This document shows positions 44,221 through 52,985 of a stretch of DNA of 64,000 nt, one piece after another. The translations under genes and the position numbers were made by a program. The first letter of the stretch is position 1. Each line of letters begins with the position of its first letter. Below the pieces are notes generated by a model. The model was not told the DNA's origin, did no database searches, and was given only the letters and a program-made list of their open reading frames with translations. The stretch comes from Candidatus Flexicrinis proximus. GTDB lineage: Bacteria; Chloroflexota; Anaerolineae; Aggregatilineales; Phototrophicaceae. The DNA is taken from the NCBI GenBank assembly GCA_016712885.1, contig JADJQF010000015.1:248001-312000 (forward strand), in the 5' to 3' direction.

Positions 44221-44337
44221 CGTCCGTACTCCTTTATCTATTCTAGGAGTATAGGGCGCTCTGCACACGCCGTCTTTCGGAAAACGGACATCCAATTTTC
44301 ACCACCGGAACAGCCCGTTTTCCCCTCGAAATTTGCT

Positions 44338-44375
44338 CGAACAAATGTTCGAACAAATGTTCGAACATTTGTTTC
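44338..44375. promoter_or_regulatory. Three overlapping GAAC-N4-GTTC operators (SOS-box-like array)
   Basis: CGAACAAATGTTCG occurs at 44338-44351 and again at 44350-44363, sharing CG; a third, CGAACATTTGTTTC, occupies 44362-44375. Centres are 12 bases apart. Each matches the Gram-positive LexA box core GAAC-N4-GTTC, which is known from some Chloroflexota. The array lies just upstream of a TATAAC -10-like box (44398-44403) for the plus-strand gene at 44471 and 118 bases from the ada start. A repressor of another family cannot be excluded. Confidence 0.6.
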
Positions 44376-44470
44376 ACTATTGGCCGCGGGTCTGTTGTAT
44401 AACCATCTGGACGCAGCGCTGCCATTTTCGCGCTGGTTCTGTCCGTCCATAGTCAACAGGAGCCTCCCCC

Positions 44471-45064
44471 ATGTCCGATTTCGCCCGCCAGCAGCACGAT
44501 CTGCTTTCTGCCCTCTACTCCGGCGCTACCCGCCTCATCCACGCCTGCATCGAGCCGGATGCCATCGAACAGGCCAGTCTCCGTGACCGCGCCGCGGCCC
44601 TCAACGCCGTCTCGCGGATCATGCGCATGTTCCAGAAATCCGACAAACCCGCCGCGCCCACCGGCCCCGTCCAGATCGAGTGGGATTTCGGCGAGCCAGA
44701 CCCCGCCGATGCAGAGTTCGAGCATGCTGCCGGGCGCGTTTCCGCCGTGAAGTCCGTCAGCCCTGGGCAGCTGCACGCCCAGGTTCGGCCGGTTGCCCCT
44801 GTCGCTGCCCCTTCGGGAGCATCACAATCCCCTCGTTCGGAGGTGCAGGAGTGCAAACTCCTGCCGGGGTTCGGGGTGGAACCCCGTAAAACGAACAGTA
44901 CACGCGCTGGCAATGGCCGTCCGGCCCGGCAGCATCCTGCTCCCGCGCCCTCACCCGCCCGGTCGCGCCAGTCTATTGATCGCCCACGCGGCATGCGCGC
45001 GCACGATCTCGTCGCCCCCCACAGCCAGCCGCTCGAGCAGCGGGATCAGCGCGACTTCGCCTGA
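44471..45064 (+). CDS. Small protein of unknown function whose 3' end runs into a repeat and into queG
   Basis: AGGAG eight bases before the ATG supports the start. Residues 1-60 are helical (DLLSALYSGATRLIHACIEP and LNAVSRIMRMFQKS), followed by a Pro-rich linker and an acidic segment (IEWDFGEPDPADAEFEHAAG). I do not recognise a family; helical, DNA-binding-like N-termini of this kind occur in phage small proteins. From about residue 122 the frame reads through a reversed copy of the dispersed repeat and then antisense to the last 114 bases of queG, so the natural C-terminus was probably lost. The array of operator sites upstream suggests tight repression. Confidence 0.45.
   Translation: MSDFARQQHDLLSALYSGATRLIHACIEPDAIEQASLRDRAAALNAVSRIMRMFQKSDKPAAPTGPVQIEWDFGEPDPADAEFEHAAGRVSAVKSVSPGQLHAQVRPVAPVAAPSGASQSPRSEVQECKLLPGFGVEPRKTNSTRAGNGRPARQHPAPAPSPARSRQSIDRPRGMRAHDLVAPHSQPLEQRDQRDFA
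44838..44888 (-). repeat. Dispersed four-hairpin element, partial copy I, reversed
   Basis: Read on the minus strand it shows hairpin 1 (GGCAGGAG, TTTGC, CTCCTGC), the preceding GGGTTCCACCCC segment and the following CACCTCC arm, matching the left half of copy F. It is inside the 3' part of the plus-strand gene at 44471, so its orientation relative to that gene's end is the same as for the other copies. Confidence 0.7.
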
Positions 45065-46006
45065 GTTTCCGGCTGCAACGCACGCGTTTCTCGTCAGGCG
45101 TGCCCGTCCCGCCCGCACCACCGCCGATCCGCTGAACCGTTCATGAAATGCCGCGTCATCCATCGTCAGCAGCCAGTCAAGGGGAGGAGCCGCGCGCTCG
45201 GCGCTCGTAGGCAAAAAAGCCGTTTCCGGCGTCACCGGCGCAAACCGTTGGAACGGGCAGACGTCCTGGCACACGTCGCACCCGAACACCCAGTTGCCGA
45301 AATTCGCGCGTAAGTCCTCAGGGATCGCGCCTTTATTCTCGATCGTGTGATAGCTGATGCACCGCCGCGCATCCAGCACGTGTGGGCGTGGAAACGCTTC
45401 CGTCGGGCAGGCGTTCAGGCACCGCGTACACGTCCCGCACGTCGGCGCCGCTTCTATCGGCCTGTCATACTGGTCGAATTCGGCATCGGTTACGATCTCG
45501 CCGAGAAAGAACGTGCTGCCATGCCGCGGGTGGATCAGCATCGTGTTCTTGCCGATGAATCCAAACCCGGCCTGCTGTGCGTGGCTCCGCTCCAGCACCG
45601 CGCCGGTATCGACATACGGCTTATGCGTCCCGGCCAGCCCTTCGGCCAGCGCCTTCAGCCGCGCGCCCATCACCGTGTGGTAATCGGCGCCCCAGGCGTA
45701 CGCGGCAATCCTCCCGCGCGTGGGCTCGTTCAGCACGTCCCGCGCCACCGCCGCCGTCCGGTAGTCCAGCCCCACCACCGCCACCGACCGCGCCCCCGGC
45801 AGGATCACCCCCAGGTCGCGCCGCCGTGCGATCCGGTCTGGCCGCGCCATGTACGCCATCGTGCCGTGCATCCCCGCCTCAACCCAGCGCAAATACGCGC
45901 CAAGCGTCGGTGACGGCTCCGCGCGGACCACCCCGCAGAAGGTGAACCCTAAGCGAGCGGCGTCTACCCGTATTTGCTCGTGGGACAGCTCGGCTCGTCC
46001 GGTCAT
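44951..46006 (-). CDS. queG: Epoxyqueuosine reductase
   Basis: It catalyses the last step of queuosine synthesis in tRNA, the cobalamin-dependent reduction of epoxyqueuosine. The 351-residue protein has the family catalytic region (GADYHTVMGARLKALAEGL near 130), the TCGTCTRCLNACPTEAF and CDVCQDVCPF iron-sulfur motifs (two 4Fe-4S clusters) and a C-terminal HEAT-like tail (ALIPLLERLAVGGDEIVRAHAAWAI). It starts 7 bases after the ParB-like gene stop, forming a two-gene unit. Confidence 0.94.
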   Translation of the reverse strand: MTGRAELSHEQIRVDAARLGFTFCGVVRAEPSPTLGAYLRWVEAGMHGTMAYMARPDRIARRRDLGVILPGARSVAVVGLDYRTAAVARDVLNEPTRGRIAAYAWGADYHTVMGARLKALAEGLAGTHKPYVDTGAVLERSHAQQAGFGFIGKNTMLIHPRHGSTFFLGEIVTDAEFDQYDRPIEAAPTCGTCTRCLNACPTEAFPRPHVLDARRCISYHTIENKGAIPEDLRANFGNWVFGCDVCQDVCPFQRFAPVTPETAFLPTSAERAAPPLDWLLTMDDAAFHERFSGSAVVRAGRARLTRNACVAAGNSGEVALIPLLERLAVGGDEIVRAHAAWAINRLARPGG

Positions 46007-46013
46007 TTCCCGC

Positions 46014-47000
46014 TTACGTGCCGGGGTCGCTCTCGTCGTCGTCCCCGCTCAATCCCAGTGCCTGCTGCATATAGTCCAGGCTCAGGGCGGCGGGATTGAC
46101 GGAATCCGCCAGAAAATCGTCAGGCACATTCATTCCGCGTGACCGCAGGAACTCGACCATTCCGGCCTGGTGCTCCTCGTCCGGCTGTTCCTCGAACACC
46201 TCGCGCAGCGCGCCCAGGTTGCCCACCAGCCACAGGAACAGGTCGGCTTCCGTCCGTTCCGGATGCTCTTCCATCATCTTGTACTTCCGCATCAGCGTCG
46301 CCGCCGGCCGGTACACGTTGTCGTACCAGTCCGCCGCCGCCTGATCGATCGACACCGGCTGGCTTTTCAGCTTCGTCATGATCTCGCGGTGGATGTGGAT
46401 CAGCCCCATCATGTCGGGATACCGTGAAGCGTCGCTCAGCCGCAGTGATTGGTGATGCATGCGCGTCCGCGACAGCCCCGTATCCTCCAGGAACGTCGCG
46501 TAGGCGCTCGCCTCGTCAATCTCTTTGTCGCTCATCCCCGCGTAAAATGGCACCGGCGTTGTCAGTTCCGTCACGTGCGCCTGTATCGTCTGCGCGCCCA
46601 TCTCTTTTGCGACCGAAACCCGGTGGTTCCCGTCGCGCACGAAATACACATCTCCGACCTGGTACACCTCGATCGGCGGCAGTCCCATCATTCCGCTGGC
46701 GACAGCGTAAACTCGGCTCCACCGTTCCTGCATATCGTTGCTTCGCGGCAGGAACGAACTGTTGAAATCGCGGTATCGCCCGACACTTCCTCGGATCTTG
46801 TCGAGCGGAATATCCTGAAGACCCCTGTAGCTCTCCTCGCTCAGTCGCAGCCGCGCCCGGATGTCCTCAAAGCTGAGGAGCTCCGCCGACTTGCCGCGCA
46901 GTAAGCCGAAGATAGCCTGCCAAAACGCGCGCCCTCGTGCGTTCTGAAACCGCTGGATCCCGTCAATCAGATTAGCGTTAAAGCTCTGATCGTCGGTCAT
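46014..47000 (-). CDS. ParB/sulfiredoxin-fold protein
   Basis: Residues about 55-155 carry a ParB-like nuclease-domain fold: DIPLDKIRGSVGRYRDF opens it and VYFVRDGNHRVSVAKEMG contains the conserved G-N-H-R box. The N-terminal helix (FQNARGRAFWQAIFGLLRG) and the C-terminal 170 helical residues (with YDNVYRPAATLMRKYKMME) are not assigned. There is no HTH of chromosomal ParB and no parA nearby, so it is not a partition protein. It may bind nucleotides or regulate transcription. AAGGGG precedes the ATG. Confidence 0.7.
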   Translation of the reverse strand: MTDDQSFNANLIDGIQRFQNARGRAFWQAIFGLLRGKSAELLSFEDIRARLRLSEESYRGLQDIPLDKIRGSVGRYRDFNSSFLPRSNDMQERWSRVYAVASGMMGLPPIEVYQVGDVYFVRDGNHRVSVAKEMGAQTIQAHVTELTTPVPFYAGMSDKEIDEASAYATFLEDTGLSRTRMHHQSLRLSDASRYPDMMGLIHIHREIMTKLKSQPVSIDQAAADWYDNVYRPAATLMRKYKMMEEHPERTEADLFLWLVGNLGALREVFEEQPDEEHQAGMVEFLRSRGMNVPDDFLADSVNPAALSLDYMQQALGLSGDDDESDPGT

Positions 47001-47149
47001 CTAGTCCCCTTCTATAGAGAGACGTTCCCATCAGAGTGTATGACGGTTCGCCTTTCCAAACAATAGGCAGTACCCCACCTTAATGCCACCATAAACTTGG
47101 CGATTCTGTACGATTCGCCATCGGCGCGCAGAACTTCAAAAACGTGCGG

Positions 47150-47155
47150 TATAAT
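47150..47155 (+). promoter_or_regulatory. -10 box of the clpC-like gene
   Basis: A consensus TATAAT lies 35 bases upstream of the TTG start at 47190. No good -35 box is found 16-18 bases before it. The 47001-47149 stretch has no other feature. Confidence 0.45.
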
Positions 47156-47189
47156 CCCCGCCAATTCCTGTACGCGAGGGGTTTTCGCT

Positions 47190-49781
47190 TTGGACGAAAT
47201 GCCAGATTTCCCGGAAATAGAATTAAAAGAGCGCTGCCGTAATTTCCTGACGGACGCCGCTAAAGAAGCCAACCGCCTCGCCCATGATTATATCGGGGTT
47301 GAGCATGTTTTCATTGCCCTCACCCGCGGTGAACAGCGCCTCACCAGCGCTCTGCTCCTCAAGGGCGGCCTCTCCCCCCGTGACGTGCGCAACGCCATCA
47401 AGCAGGAAATCAAGAGCGGCGACGGCCCCACCAGCGGCGAGCACAAGCTCACCCCGCGCCTTAACATGGTGCTCTCGATCGCTGTTTTCCATGCCGAACA
47501 GGACGCCGTCTTCCACCCCACCGATAACCATCTCCTGATCGCCATCCTTCAGGAAGGCGAAAGCGTGCCGGTCCGCAAGCTGGTCGAGCTCGGCTTCGAC
47601 GTCAACCACTGGCTTAACGACCTGATCGCCCGCCCGCCTGAAGAGTCCAGCGCGTCTTCCGGCGTAGACCTTGCCCGCAACCTCATTCGCCGCTTCGCCC
47701 AGAGTGAGCCCGACTTCGACCCGTTTGACGACGATATCGGCGACGACTTCTTCGCTGACGAGGACGTCGACGAACTTCTGGCCGCTGTCCAGTCTCCTGC
47801 TGGCCGCCCGGCCCCCACGCCCCTGCTCGACAAGTACGGCCGCGACCTCAACGCCCACGCGAAAGCCGGCAAAATCGGTCCCGCCATCGCCCGCGAAGCC
47901 GAAATCCGCGCCATCGCCCGCACCCTCAGCCGCAGCAAAAAGAACAACCCGCTGCTCGTCGGTGACGCTGGCGTCGGCAAGACCGCCGTCGTCGAAGGCC
48001 TCGCCTACGCCATTCAGTCCGGCAGCGCCCCCACGCCCCTCCTCAAGTGGCGCATCGTCCAGATCGAGATCGGCGCGCTTGTCGCCGGCACTAGTCTGCG
48101 CGGCCAGTTCGAAGAGCGCCTGCTCGGTATCCTTGAGGAAGCCAAACACAGCGGCAACGTCATCCTCTTTATCGACGAGATCCATACCATCGTTGGCGCC
48201 GGCGAAACCATCGACAGCAACCTCGACGCCGCCAATATCCTCAAGCCCGCCCTCGCCCGTGGCGACCTCGTCTGCATCGGCGCCACCACCCACGAGGAGT
48301 ATCGCCGTGCCATCGCCCGCGACCCGGCCCTTGAGCGCCGCTTCCGCGTCATCGACATCGCCGAACCCAGCATCGACGACACCATTCAGGTCCTTCAGGG
48401 CCAGCAAGGCCGCCTTGAGACGCATCACGGCGTCGTCATTCTGGGCGACGCTATCGAGTCGGCCGTCAAGCTTTCGGTTCGCTATCTGACCGACCGCCGC
48501 CTGCCCGATAAAGCCCTCGACCTGCTCGACGAAGCCTGCACCCGCGTCGTCATCCGCACCCGCAACCCCGACGATGACGGCAGCAGCGTCAACGAGGTCC
48601 GCACCGACGACGTCGCCCACGTCCTCAGCGAATGGACCGGCATCCCGCTCACCGACCTCACCCGCGACGAGCGTCAGCGCCTCGCCAAGCTCGAAAACGA
48701 GCTGCTGGTGCGCGTCGTCGGTCAGGACGAAGCCGTGCAGACCGTCGCCGACGCCATCAAGACCTCGCGCGCCGGCCTCAGCGATCCACAGCGCCCCATC
48801 GGCGTGTTCCTGTTCCTCGGCCCGTCCGGTGTCGGCAAGACCGAACTCGCCCGCGCCCTTGCCTCGTCCCTGTTCGGCAGCGACGAAGCCATGCTCCGCC
48901 TCGATATGTCCGAGTTCCACGACGCCCACACGGCTGCCCGCCTTATTGGGTCGCCTCCCGGCTACAAAGACAGCAATCGCGGCGGCCAGCTCACCGAAGG
49001 GCTGCGGCGCCGCCCCTATTCGGTTGTCCTGCTGGATGAAATCGAGAAAGCCGCGCCGGAAGTCTTCGACCTCTTTTTGCAGGTCTTCGACGAAGGCCGC
49101 ATCTCCGACGCCCATGGCCGCCGTGTCGACTGTCGCCACGCCGTCTTCATCATGACCAGCAACATTGGCACCGTAGAAGGCAGCAAGAGTGATCTCGGCT
49201 TCCGCGCCGGCGAAGGCTCGGTCACGCGCGACTTCCGCAACTACCTCAGCAAATACTTCCGCCCGGAGTTCATCAACCGCCTTGACGAGGTCATCACCTT
49301 CAACGCCCTCAACCGCGAAGTCCTCCGCCGGATTCTCGATAAGCAGCTGACCGAAGTCCACCAGCGCCTCGCCGCCCAGAAGCTCAGCCTGACGATGACC
49401 GACGAGTCCCGCGAAGTCATCCTGGCCCAGGGCTTTGACCCGGCCAACGGTGCCCGCCCGCTCACCCGTGCTATCGAGCGTCTGCTCACCCGCCCGCTCA
49501 GTTCGTTTATTCTGAGCAACCCGCTGGAACCGCACACGGCGCTGATCTGTGACGTCTCCCTGGAAGACACGCACCGGCTCGCCTTCCATATCGCCACGCC
49601 GGTCGAACCGACCGACTCCGGCGAGGACGACATCGAGCTTCCCGATGCCATGGCCGCCGATATCGCGGCGGTTGCCGCGGCCGCCGTAGCAGAGGCCGGA
49701 TCAGACCCGGACGAATCGGATCCCGACGACTCCGACGGCGCGTTAGGCGACGGCAGCGACCCCAGCACGCCAGCGGGCTAA
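47190..49781 (+). CDS. AAA+ protease unfoldase of the ClpC/ClpA group
   Basis: An ATP-driven unfoldase that feeds proteins to ClpP. The 863 residues contain a Clp_N double repeat (about 8-145), AAA-1 with Walker A GDAGVGKT (258-265) and Walker B ILFIDEIH, and AAA-2 with GPSGVGKTEL (near 544) and VVLLDEIEKA. A D-L-G-F loop near 668 fits the ClpP-docking tripeptide. The middle (M/UVR) domain normal for ClpC is missing: only about 30 residues separate AAA-1 from the SEWTGIP motif, as in ClpA. A 55-residue acidic tail (EDDIELPD..., DPDESDPDDSDG) is unusual. TTG at 47190 is chosen because GAGGGG lies 8 bases upstream; ATG 47199 is too far from it. Confidence 0.88.
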   Translation: MDEMPDFPEIELKERCRNFLTDAAKEANRLAHDYIGVEHVFIALTRGEQRLTSALLLKGGLSPRDVRNAIKQEIKSGDGPTSGEHKLTPRLNMVLSIAVFHAEQDAVFHPTDNHLLIAILQEGESVPVRKLVELGFDVNHWLNDLIARPPEESSASSGVDLARNLIRRFAQSEPDFDPFDDDIGDDFFADEDVDELLAAVQSPAGRPAPTPLLDKYGRDLNAHAKAGKIGPAIAREAEIRAIARTLSRSKKNNPLLVGDAGVGKTAVVEGLAYAIQSGSAPTPLLKWRIVQIEIGALVAGTSLRGQFEERLLGILEEAKHSGNVILFIDEIHTIVGAGETIDSNLDAANILKPALARGDLVCIGATTHEEYRRAIARDPALERRFRVIDIAEPSIDDTIQVLQGQQGRLETHHGVVILGDAIESAVKLSVRYLTDRRLPDKALDLLDEACTRVVIRTRNPDDDGSSVNEVRTDDVAHVLSEWTGIPLTDLTRDERQRLAKLENELLVRVVGQDEAVQTVADAIKTSRAGLSDPQRPIGVFLFLGPSGVGKTELARALASSLFGSDEAMLRLDMSEFHDAHTAARLIGSPPGYKDSNRGGQLTEGLRRRPYSVVLLDEIEKAAPEVFDLFLQVFDEGRISDAHGRRVDCRHAVFIMTSNIGTVEGSKSDLGFRAGEGSVTRDFRNYLSKYFRPEFINRLDEVITFNALNREVLRRILDKQLTEVHQRLAAQKLSLTMTDESREVILAQGFDPANGARPLTRAIERLLTRPLSSFILSNPLEPHTALICDVSLEDTHRLAFHIATPVEPTDSGEDDIELPDAMAADIAAVAAAAVAEAGSDPDESDPDDSDGALGDGSDPSTPAG

Positions 49782-49785
49782 AGAT

Positions 49786-51543
49786 TTACTCGCCGAGATA
49801 GGTCAGTGTCAGATGAAAAGTCGGCCGGCATAGCGGCCCAACGTTCGGCGCAGGCGGCCCGAGAACAAGTCCTGTGCCGGACCCAATTTCAAGCGCTATC
49901 TCAACTGACCAGCCTTGTGAATCGATGCGCCACACGCCGTCGGAATCACGCTCCAATGTCGTCGTGCCCGTCCATTCGATCTGTTCATCTTCGGTGAGAA
50001 TAATGACGCGATCCGGCTGTGGAATCGGGGTTGAACCCGGACAATTCGACACGTCGTCTACCGAAACGACATTCCATCTGCCTGCGGGTACTGCATTCGT
50101 GCTCTCCGGGCTGCGCCGCACATAGCGTGCTTCTGTGCGGATCTGCCACGAACACGACTGGCCGTTCGGCGCGTTATAGGTCACCGTACGCTCGATGCTC
50201 CCCCTTGTCGGGCTGGCAAAAGTCGCCGACGCTATCGTATCGAACGACGTATAGCCAAAGTAATCCAGCGGCTGTGTATCCGCTCCCGAGTATGTCATGT
50301 CGCCCGAACGCTGCAGGGTCGATCCAGCCACGACGACCTCGTCCGCGCTTAGGACCGTGATCACGTCTTCGCCCTCGCCATCTGCGAAGCCCAGCGGCGT
50401 CCCGGAACCATCCGCTGCCGTACAGCTTACCCCGTCGGGTTCGATATCGTTTCTTACATACCACACTCCGCCCGCCACCGGACGCTCAGCCGTGATCTGT
50501 GGCACTTCCACCAGCCGCGGCAGCAGGCCGACCGGCACAGCGCTGTAGTCTTCGGCCTGCGCCTCCTCGACACGGATCGCTTCGGTCGCCTCGCCATTGT
50601 CGTCCAGTGCGATCACTGCCGTCTGAAACGGGTCGAGATGCACGAAATTGGTCTGCGTCGAGCCAACGCTGGAGGACCCCTCCAGCAGCGTCAGCCGCAT
50701 GTCGCCGCCCGGCACGGCACGTACCACCGCTGTCGATGCAAGATAGACCGTGACCTTGTTGATCTCCAGCTTGATCTCCGCAGTGCCTTCCGGCGTCTGG
50801 ATCAGGATGCCGTCCGCCGGCGCCTCGCTGCAAGCTGGCGCGCCAATCCCCGTCCGCAGCCGGAACGCCTGCATTGGCCCATAATTTCCACTGGTCTCCG
50901 GGGCCGGGTCATCGGCTGTGAGTTCGCCCAGCAGTCCCGCATCGCCATCGACCGTCACCACGGACGCCGACACCCAGCCGTCCGTGCCGTCCTCAAGTAC
51001 TACCCGCAGCCACGACCCATCCGCCAGCCGTCCAACCACGCGCTGCGGGGTGTTCCCGACCCGTCCGACAATCCCCGAGGAAGTCGAGGGTCCCTGCCGC
51101 ACATTAACCCCGCCGCCGGTCACAAACACCTCCGGCAGCGGCGCTGTCTCTCCGCCCCTGTCCTCGATTTCGACTTCGCCAAACAGGACGATCGTCGCGT
51201 TTTGCCCCGGCAGGTTATCCGGCAAGTTGGCCTGCAGCGCCATGATTGCGACGCCCCACTGAGCAGGGTCTTGCGACAGGCTCGACAGCTGCATCGCCCG
51301 GACATCCGGGACTCCTATCCGCTCGCCCGGTGTATCGAAATCCAGTTCAGCGTCCGGGTCGCGCGGCGTCACCAGCATCGAAAGGTTGCCATAGCACACC
51401 TGATTGCGCCCCAATCCGCCGCACGCATCCCCAACCGCGATCAGCGCCTCGCTGACCAGCGTCGGGCAGGTCGCCGGCTGTGCCGCCGTCCACGGCGCGT
51501 ATGAAACCGCCGCCATCGCAAGTACCAGGAGTGCGCGTTGCAT
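49786..51543 (-). CDS. Secreted SH3b / FecR-like protein, paralogue 1
   Basis: A 585-residue exported protein with a signal peptide ending near TAAQ. A Cys-containing N-terminal domain (residues 22-120, ACGGLGRNQVCYGNLSMLV) leads to an SH3b domain (about 135-195, GGGVNVRQGPSTSSGIVGRV) and a FecR-like beta domain (about 240-320, ILIQTPEGTAEIKLEINKV). Two further beta-rich C-terminal regions follow. GAGGAA lies 6 bases before the ATG. It is 27 bases downstream of a close paralogue: a recent tandem duplication with the first 280 residues nearly identical. No catalytic motif; probably a surface-binding protein. Confidence 0.75.
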   Translation of the reverse strand: MQRALLVLAMAAVSYAPWTAAQPATCPTLVSEALIAVGDACGGLGRNQVCYGNLSMLVTPRDPDAELDFDTPGERIGVPDVRAMQLSSLSQDPAQWGVAIMALQANLPDNLPGQNATIVLFGEVEIEDRGGETAPLPEVFVTGGGVNVRQGPSTSSGIVGRVGNTPQRVVGRLADGSWLRVVLEDGTDGWVSASVVTVDGDAGLLGELTADDPAPETSGNYGPMQAFRLRTGIGAPACSEAPADGILIQTPEGTAEIKLEINKVTVYLASTAVVRAVPGGDMRLTLLEGSSSVGSTQTNFVHLDPFQTAVIALDDNGEATEAIRVEEAQAEDYSAVPVGLLPRLVEVPQITAERPVAGGVWYVRNDIEPDGVSCTAADGSGTPLGFADGEGEDVITVLSADEVVVAGSTLQRSGDMTYSGADTQPLDYFGYTSFDTIASATFASPTRGSIERTVTYNAPNGQSCSWQIRTEARYVRRSPESTNAVPAGRWNVVSVDDVSNCPGSTPIPQPDRVIILTEDEQIEWTGTTTLERDSDGVWRIDSQGWSVEIALEIGSGTGLVLGPPAPNVGPLCRPTFHLTLTYLGE

Positions 51544-51570
51544 AAGGTATTCCTCGTCAGCTCGAAGCGC

Positions 51571-52953
51571 CTACGGCCCGATGTATTCCAGCGCAAGGTC
51601 GAAGACCAGCTGGCACGGTCCGCTCCCGAAGTCGGACGGAACCTGGTAGAGACCGGTTCCAGATTCGAAGGAGAAGCTGATTTCGACGTCAGCCACCACA
51701 CCGTCGCTATCGTACTGGCCGTGCCACAGTTCATCCTCGCCTGCTTCGAGTAGTATGCGGAAGAACTGAATCGTTCCATCTTCCAGGACATCTACCGTTG
51801 AGGTTTCGCTGTTGGAAGGGACCAGGGCAGCAGCTCCGGGGCACGTAGACTGGTTTGAGACCGTCGTATCCATTCGCCACTGCCCCTCTCTGGGCAGCGC
51901 TACCTCGTCTGGCTCCAGTGTCACCGGCTCGGGCAGCAGTACCAGTGGCAGGCTGGCAACATCGGCCTCGGTATAGTCTTCGATCGTGTATTCGCCGGTC
52001 GCGTCTCCTTCAGCGTCGAGCTCGAAGATGCCGACCCGACCGGCACGGATCACGCCACTCTTCCCCGCGACGGAAATCCCAGCCTGCCCGTCAAGCAAGG
52101 CCACCCGCATCGCGCCTTCGCTTGTCCGCGCAACCGCTGTCGAACCCAGGGTCATCGTCACCTTGTTGATCTCGAAAGTCACTTCCCCGGCGCCTTCAGG
52201 CGTCTGGATCAGGATACCGTCCGCCGGCGCCTCGCTGCAAGCTGGCGCGCCAATCCCCGTCCGCAGCCGGAACGCCTGCATCGGCCCGTAGCTCCCGCCG
52301 GCCACCGGGGCCGGATCATCGGCTGTGAGTTCGCCCAGCAATCCCGCGTCACCATCGACCGTCACCACCGCTGACGACACCCAGCCGTCGGTGCCGTCCT
52401 CAAGTACCACCCGCAGCCAAGAGCCATCGGCCAGCCGCCCGACCGCGCGCAGCGGCGTGCTCCCCACGCGGCCCACGACCGCCCCAGAGGTGGAAGGGGT
52501 CTGCCGCACATTGACCCCGCCGCCGGTCACGAACACCTCCGGCATTGGCGCTGTTTCGCCACCCCTGTCCTCTAGCTCAACCTCGCCAAACAGGACAATC
52601 GTCGCGTTCTGTCCCGGCAGCGTATCCGGCAGATTTGCTTGCAGCGCCATGATTGCGACGCCCCACTGAGCAGGGTCTTCCGACAGGCTGGACAGCTGCA
52701 TCGCCTGGACCGCCGGGACGTCGATCCGCTCTCCCGGCGCATCGAAATCCAGCTCGGCGTCCGGGTCGCGCGGCGTCACCAGCATCGACAGGTTGCCATA
52801 GCACACCTGATTGCGCCCCAGTCCGCCGCACGCGTCTCCCACCGCGATCAGCGCCTCGCTGACCAGCGTTGGACAGGTCGCCGGCTGCGACGCGGCTGTC
52901 CTGCTAAGGAGTGTCAGAGCAAAAAGAATGAAGAAGAACGTCCAGCGTCGCAT
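51571..52953 (-). CDS. Secreted SH3b / FecR-like protein, paralogue 2
   Basis: The 460-residue upstream member of the pair. GGAGGG six bases before the ATG at 52953 sets the start; a longer frame from 53013 is not supported. The architecture is the same (signal peptide ending near TAAS, Cys domain, SH3b, FecR-like). It has a shorter C-terminal region that differs from paralogue 1 after about residue 290 and ends in one beta domain (WRMDTTVSNQSTCPGA...). The C-terminal 100 residues resemble the last domain of paralogue 1 (FDLALEYIG versus FHLTLTYLG). It is the first gene of a two-gene transcript. Confidence 0.75.
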   Translation of the reverse strand: MRRWTFFFILFALTLLSRTAASQPATCPTLVSEALIAVGDACGGLGRNQVCYGNLSMLVTPRDPDAELDFDAPGERIDVPAVQAMQLSSLSEDPAQWGVAIMALQANLPDTLPGQNATIVLFGEVELEDRGGETAPMPEVFVTGGGVNVRQTPSTSGAVVGRVGSTPLRAVGRLADGSWLRVVLEDGTDGWVSSAVVTVDGDAGLLGELTADDPAPVAGGSYGPMQAFRLRTGIGAPACSEAPADGILIQTPEGAGEVTFEINKVTMTLGSTAVARTSEGAMRVALLDGQAGISVAGKSGVIRAGRVGIFELDAEGDATGEYTIEDYTEADVASLPLVLLPEPVTLEPDEVALPREGQWRMDTTVSNQSTCPGAAALVPSNSETSTVDVLEDGTIQFFRILLEAGEDELWHGQYDSDGVVADVEISFSFESGTGLYQVPSDFGSGPCQLVFDLALEYIGP

Positions 52954-52985
52954 AGTGCGCCCTCCAGAGTTCTGGCCGATGGGTG

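Noticed and set aside
44221..44295. Longer N-terminus for Ada starting at 44295
   Set aside because: The ATG at 44220 has a good ribosome site and puts the four zinc cysteines at the same residue numbers as in E. coli Ada.
44338..44375. Simple tandem repeat
   Set aside because: Each 12-base unit is a palindrome matching a known operator type and the array sits at a promoter position, so a regulatory reading is better supported.
46014..47000. Chromosome partition ParB and a nearby replication origin
   Set aside because: The protein lacks the HTH and C-terminal dimer domain of ParB, no parA is present and no parS- or DnaA-box-like cluster is visible.
47223..49589. A 788-codon open frame antisense to the clpC-like gene, and similar long antisense frames over pfkA, the kinase-TPR gene, paaK-like and the WD40 gene
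   Set aside because: They follow from strong GC bias at third codon positions of the real genes; they have no ribosome sites and no recognisable domains.
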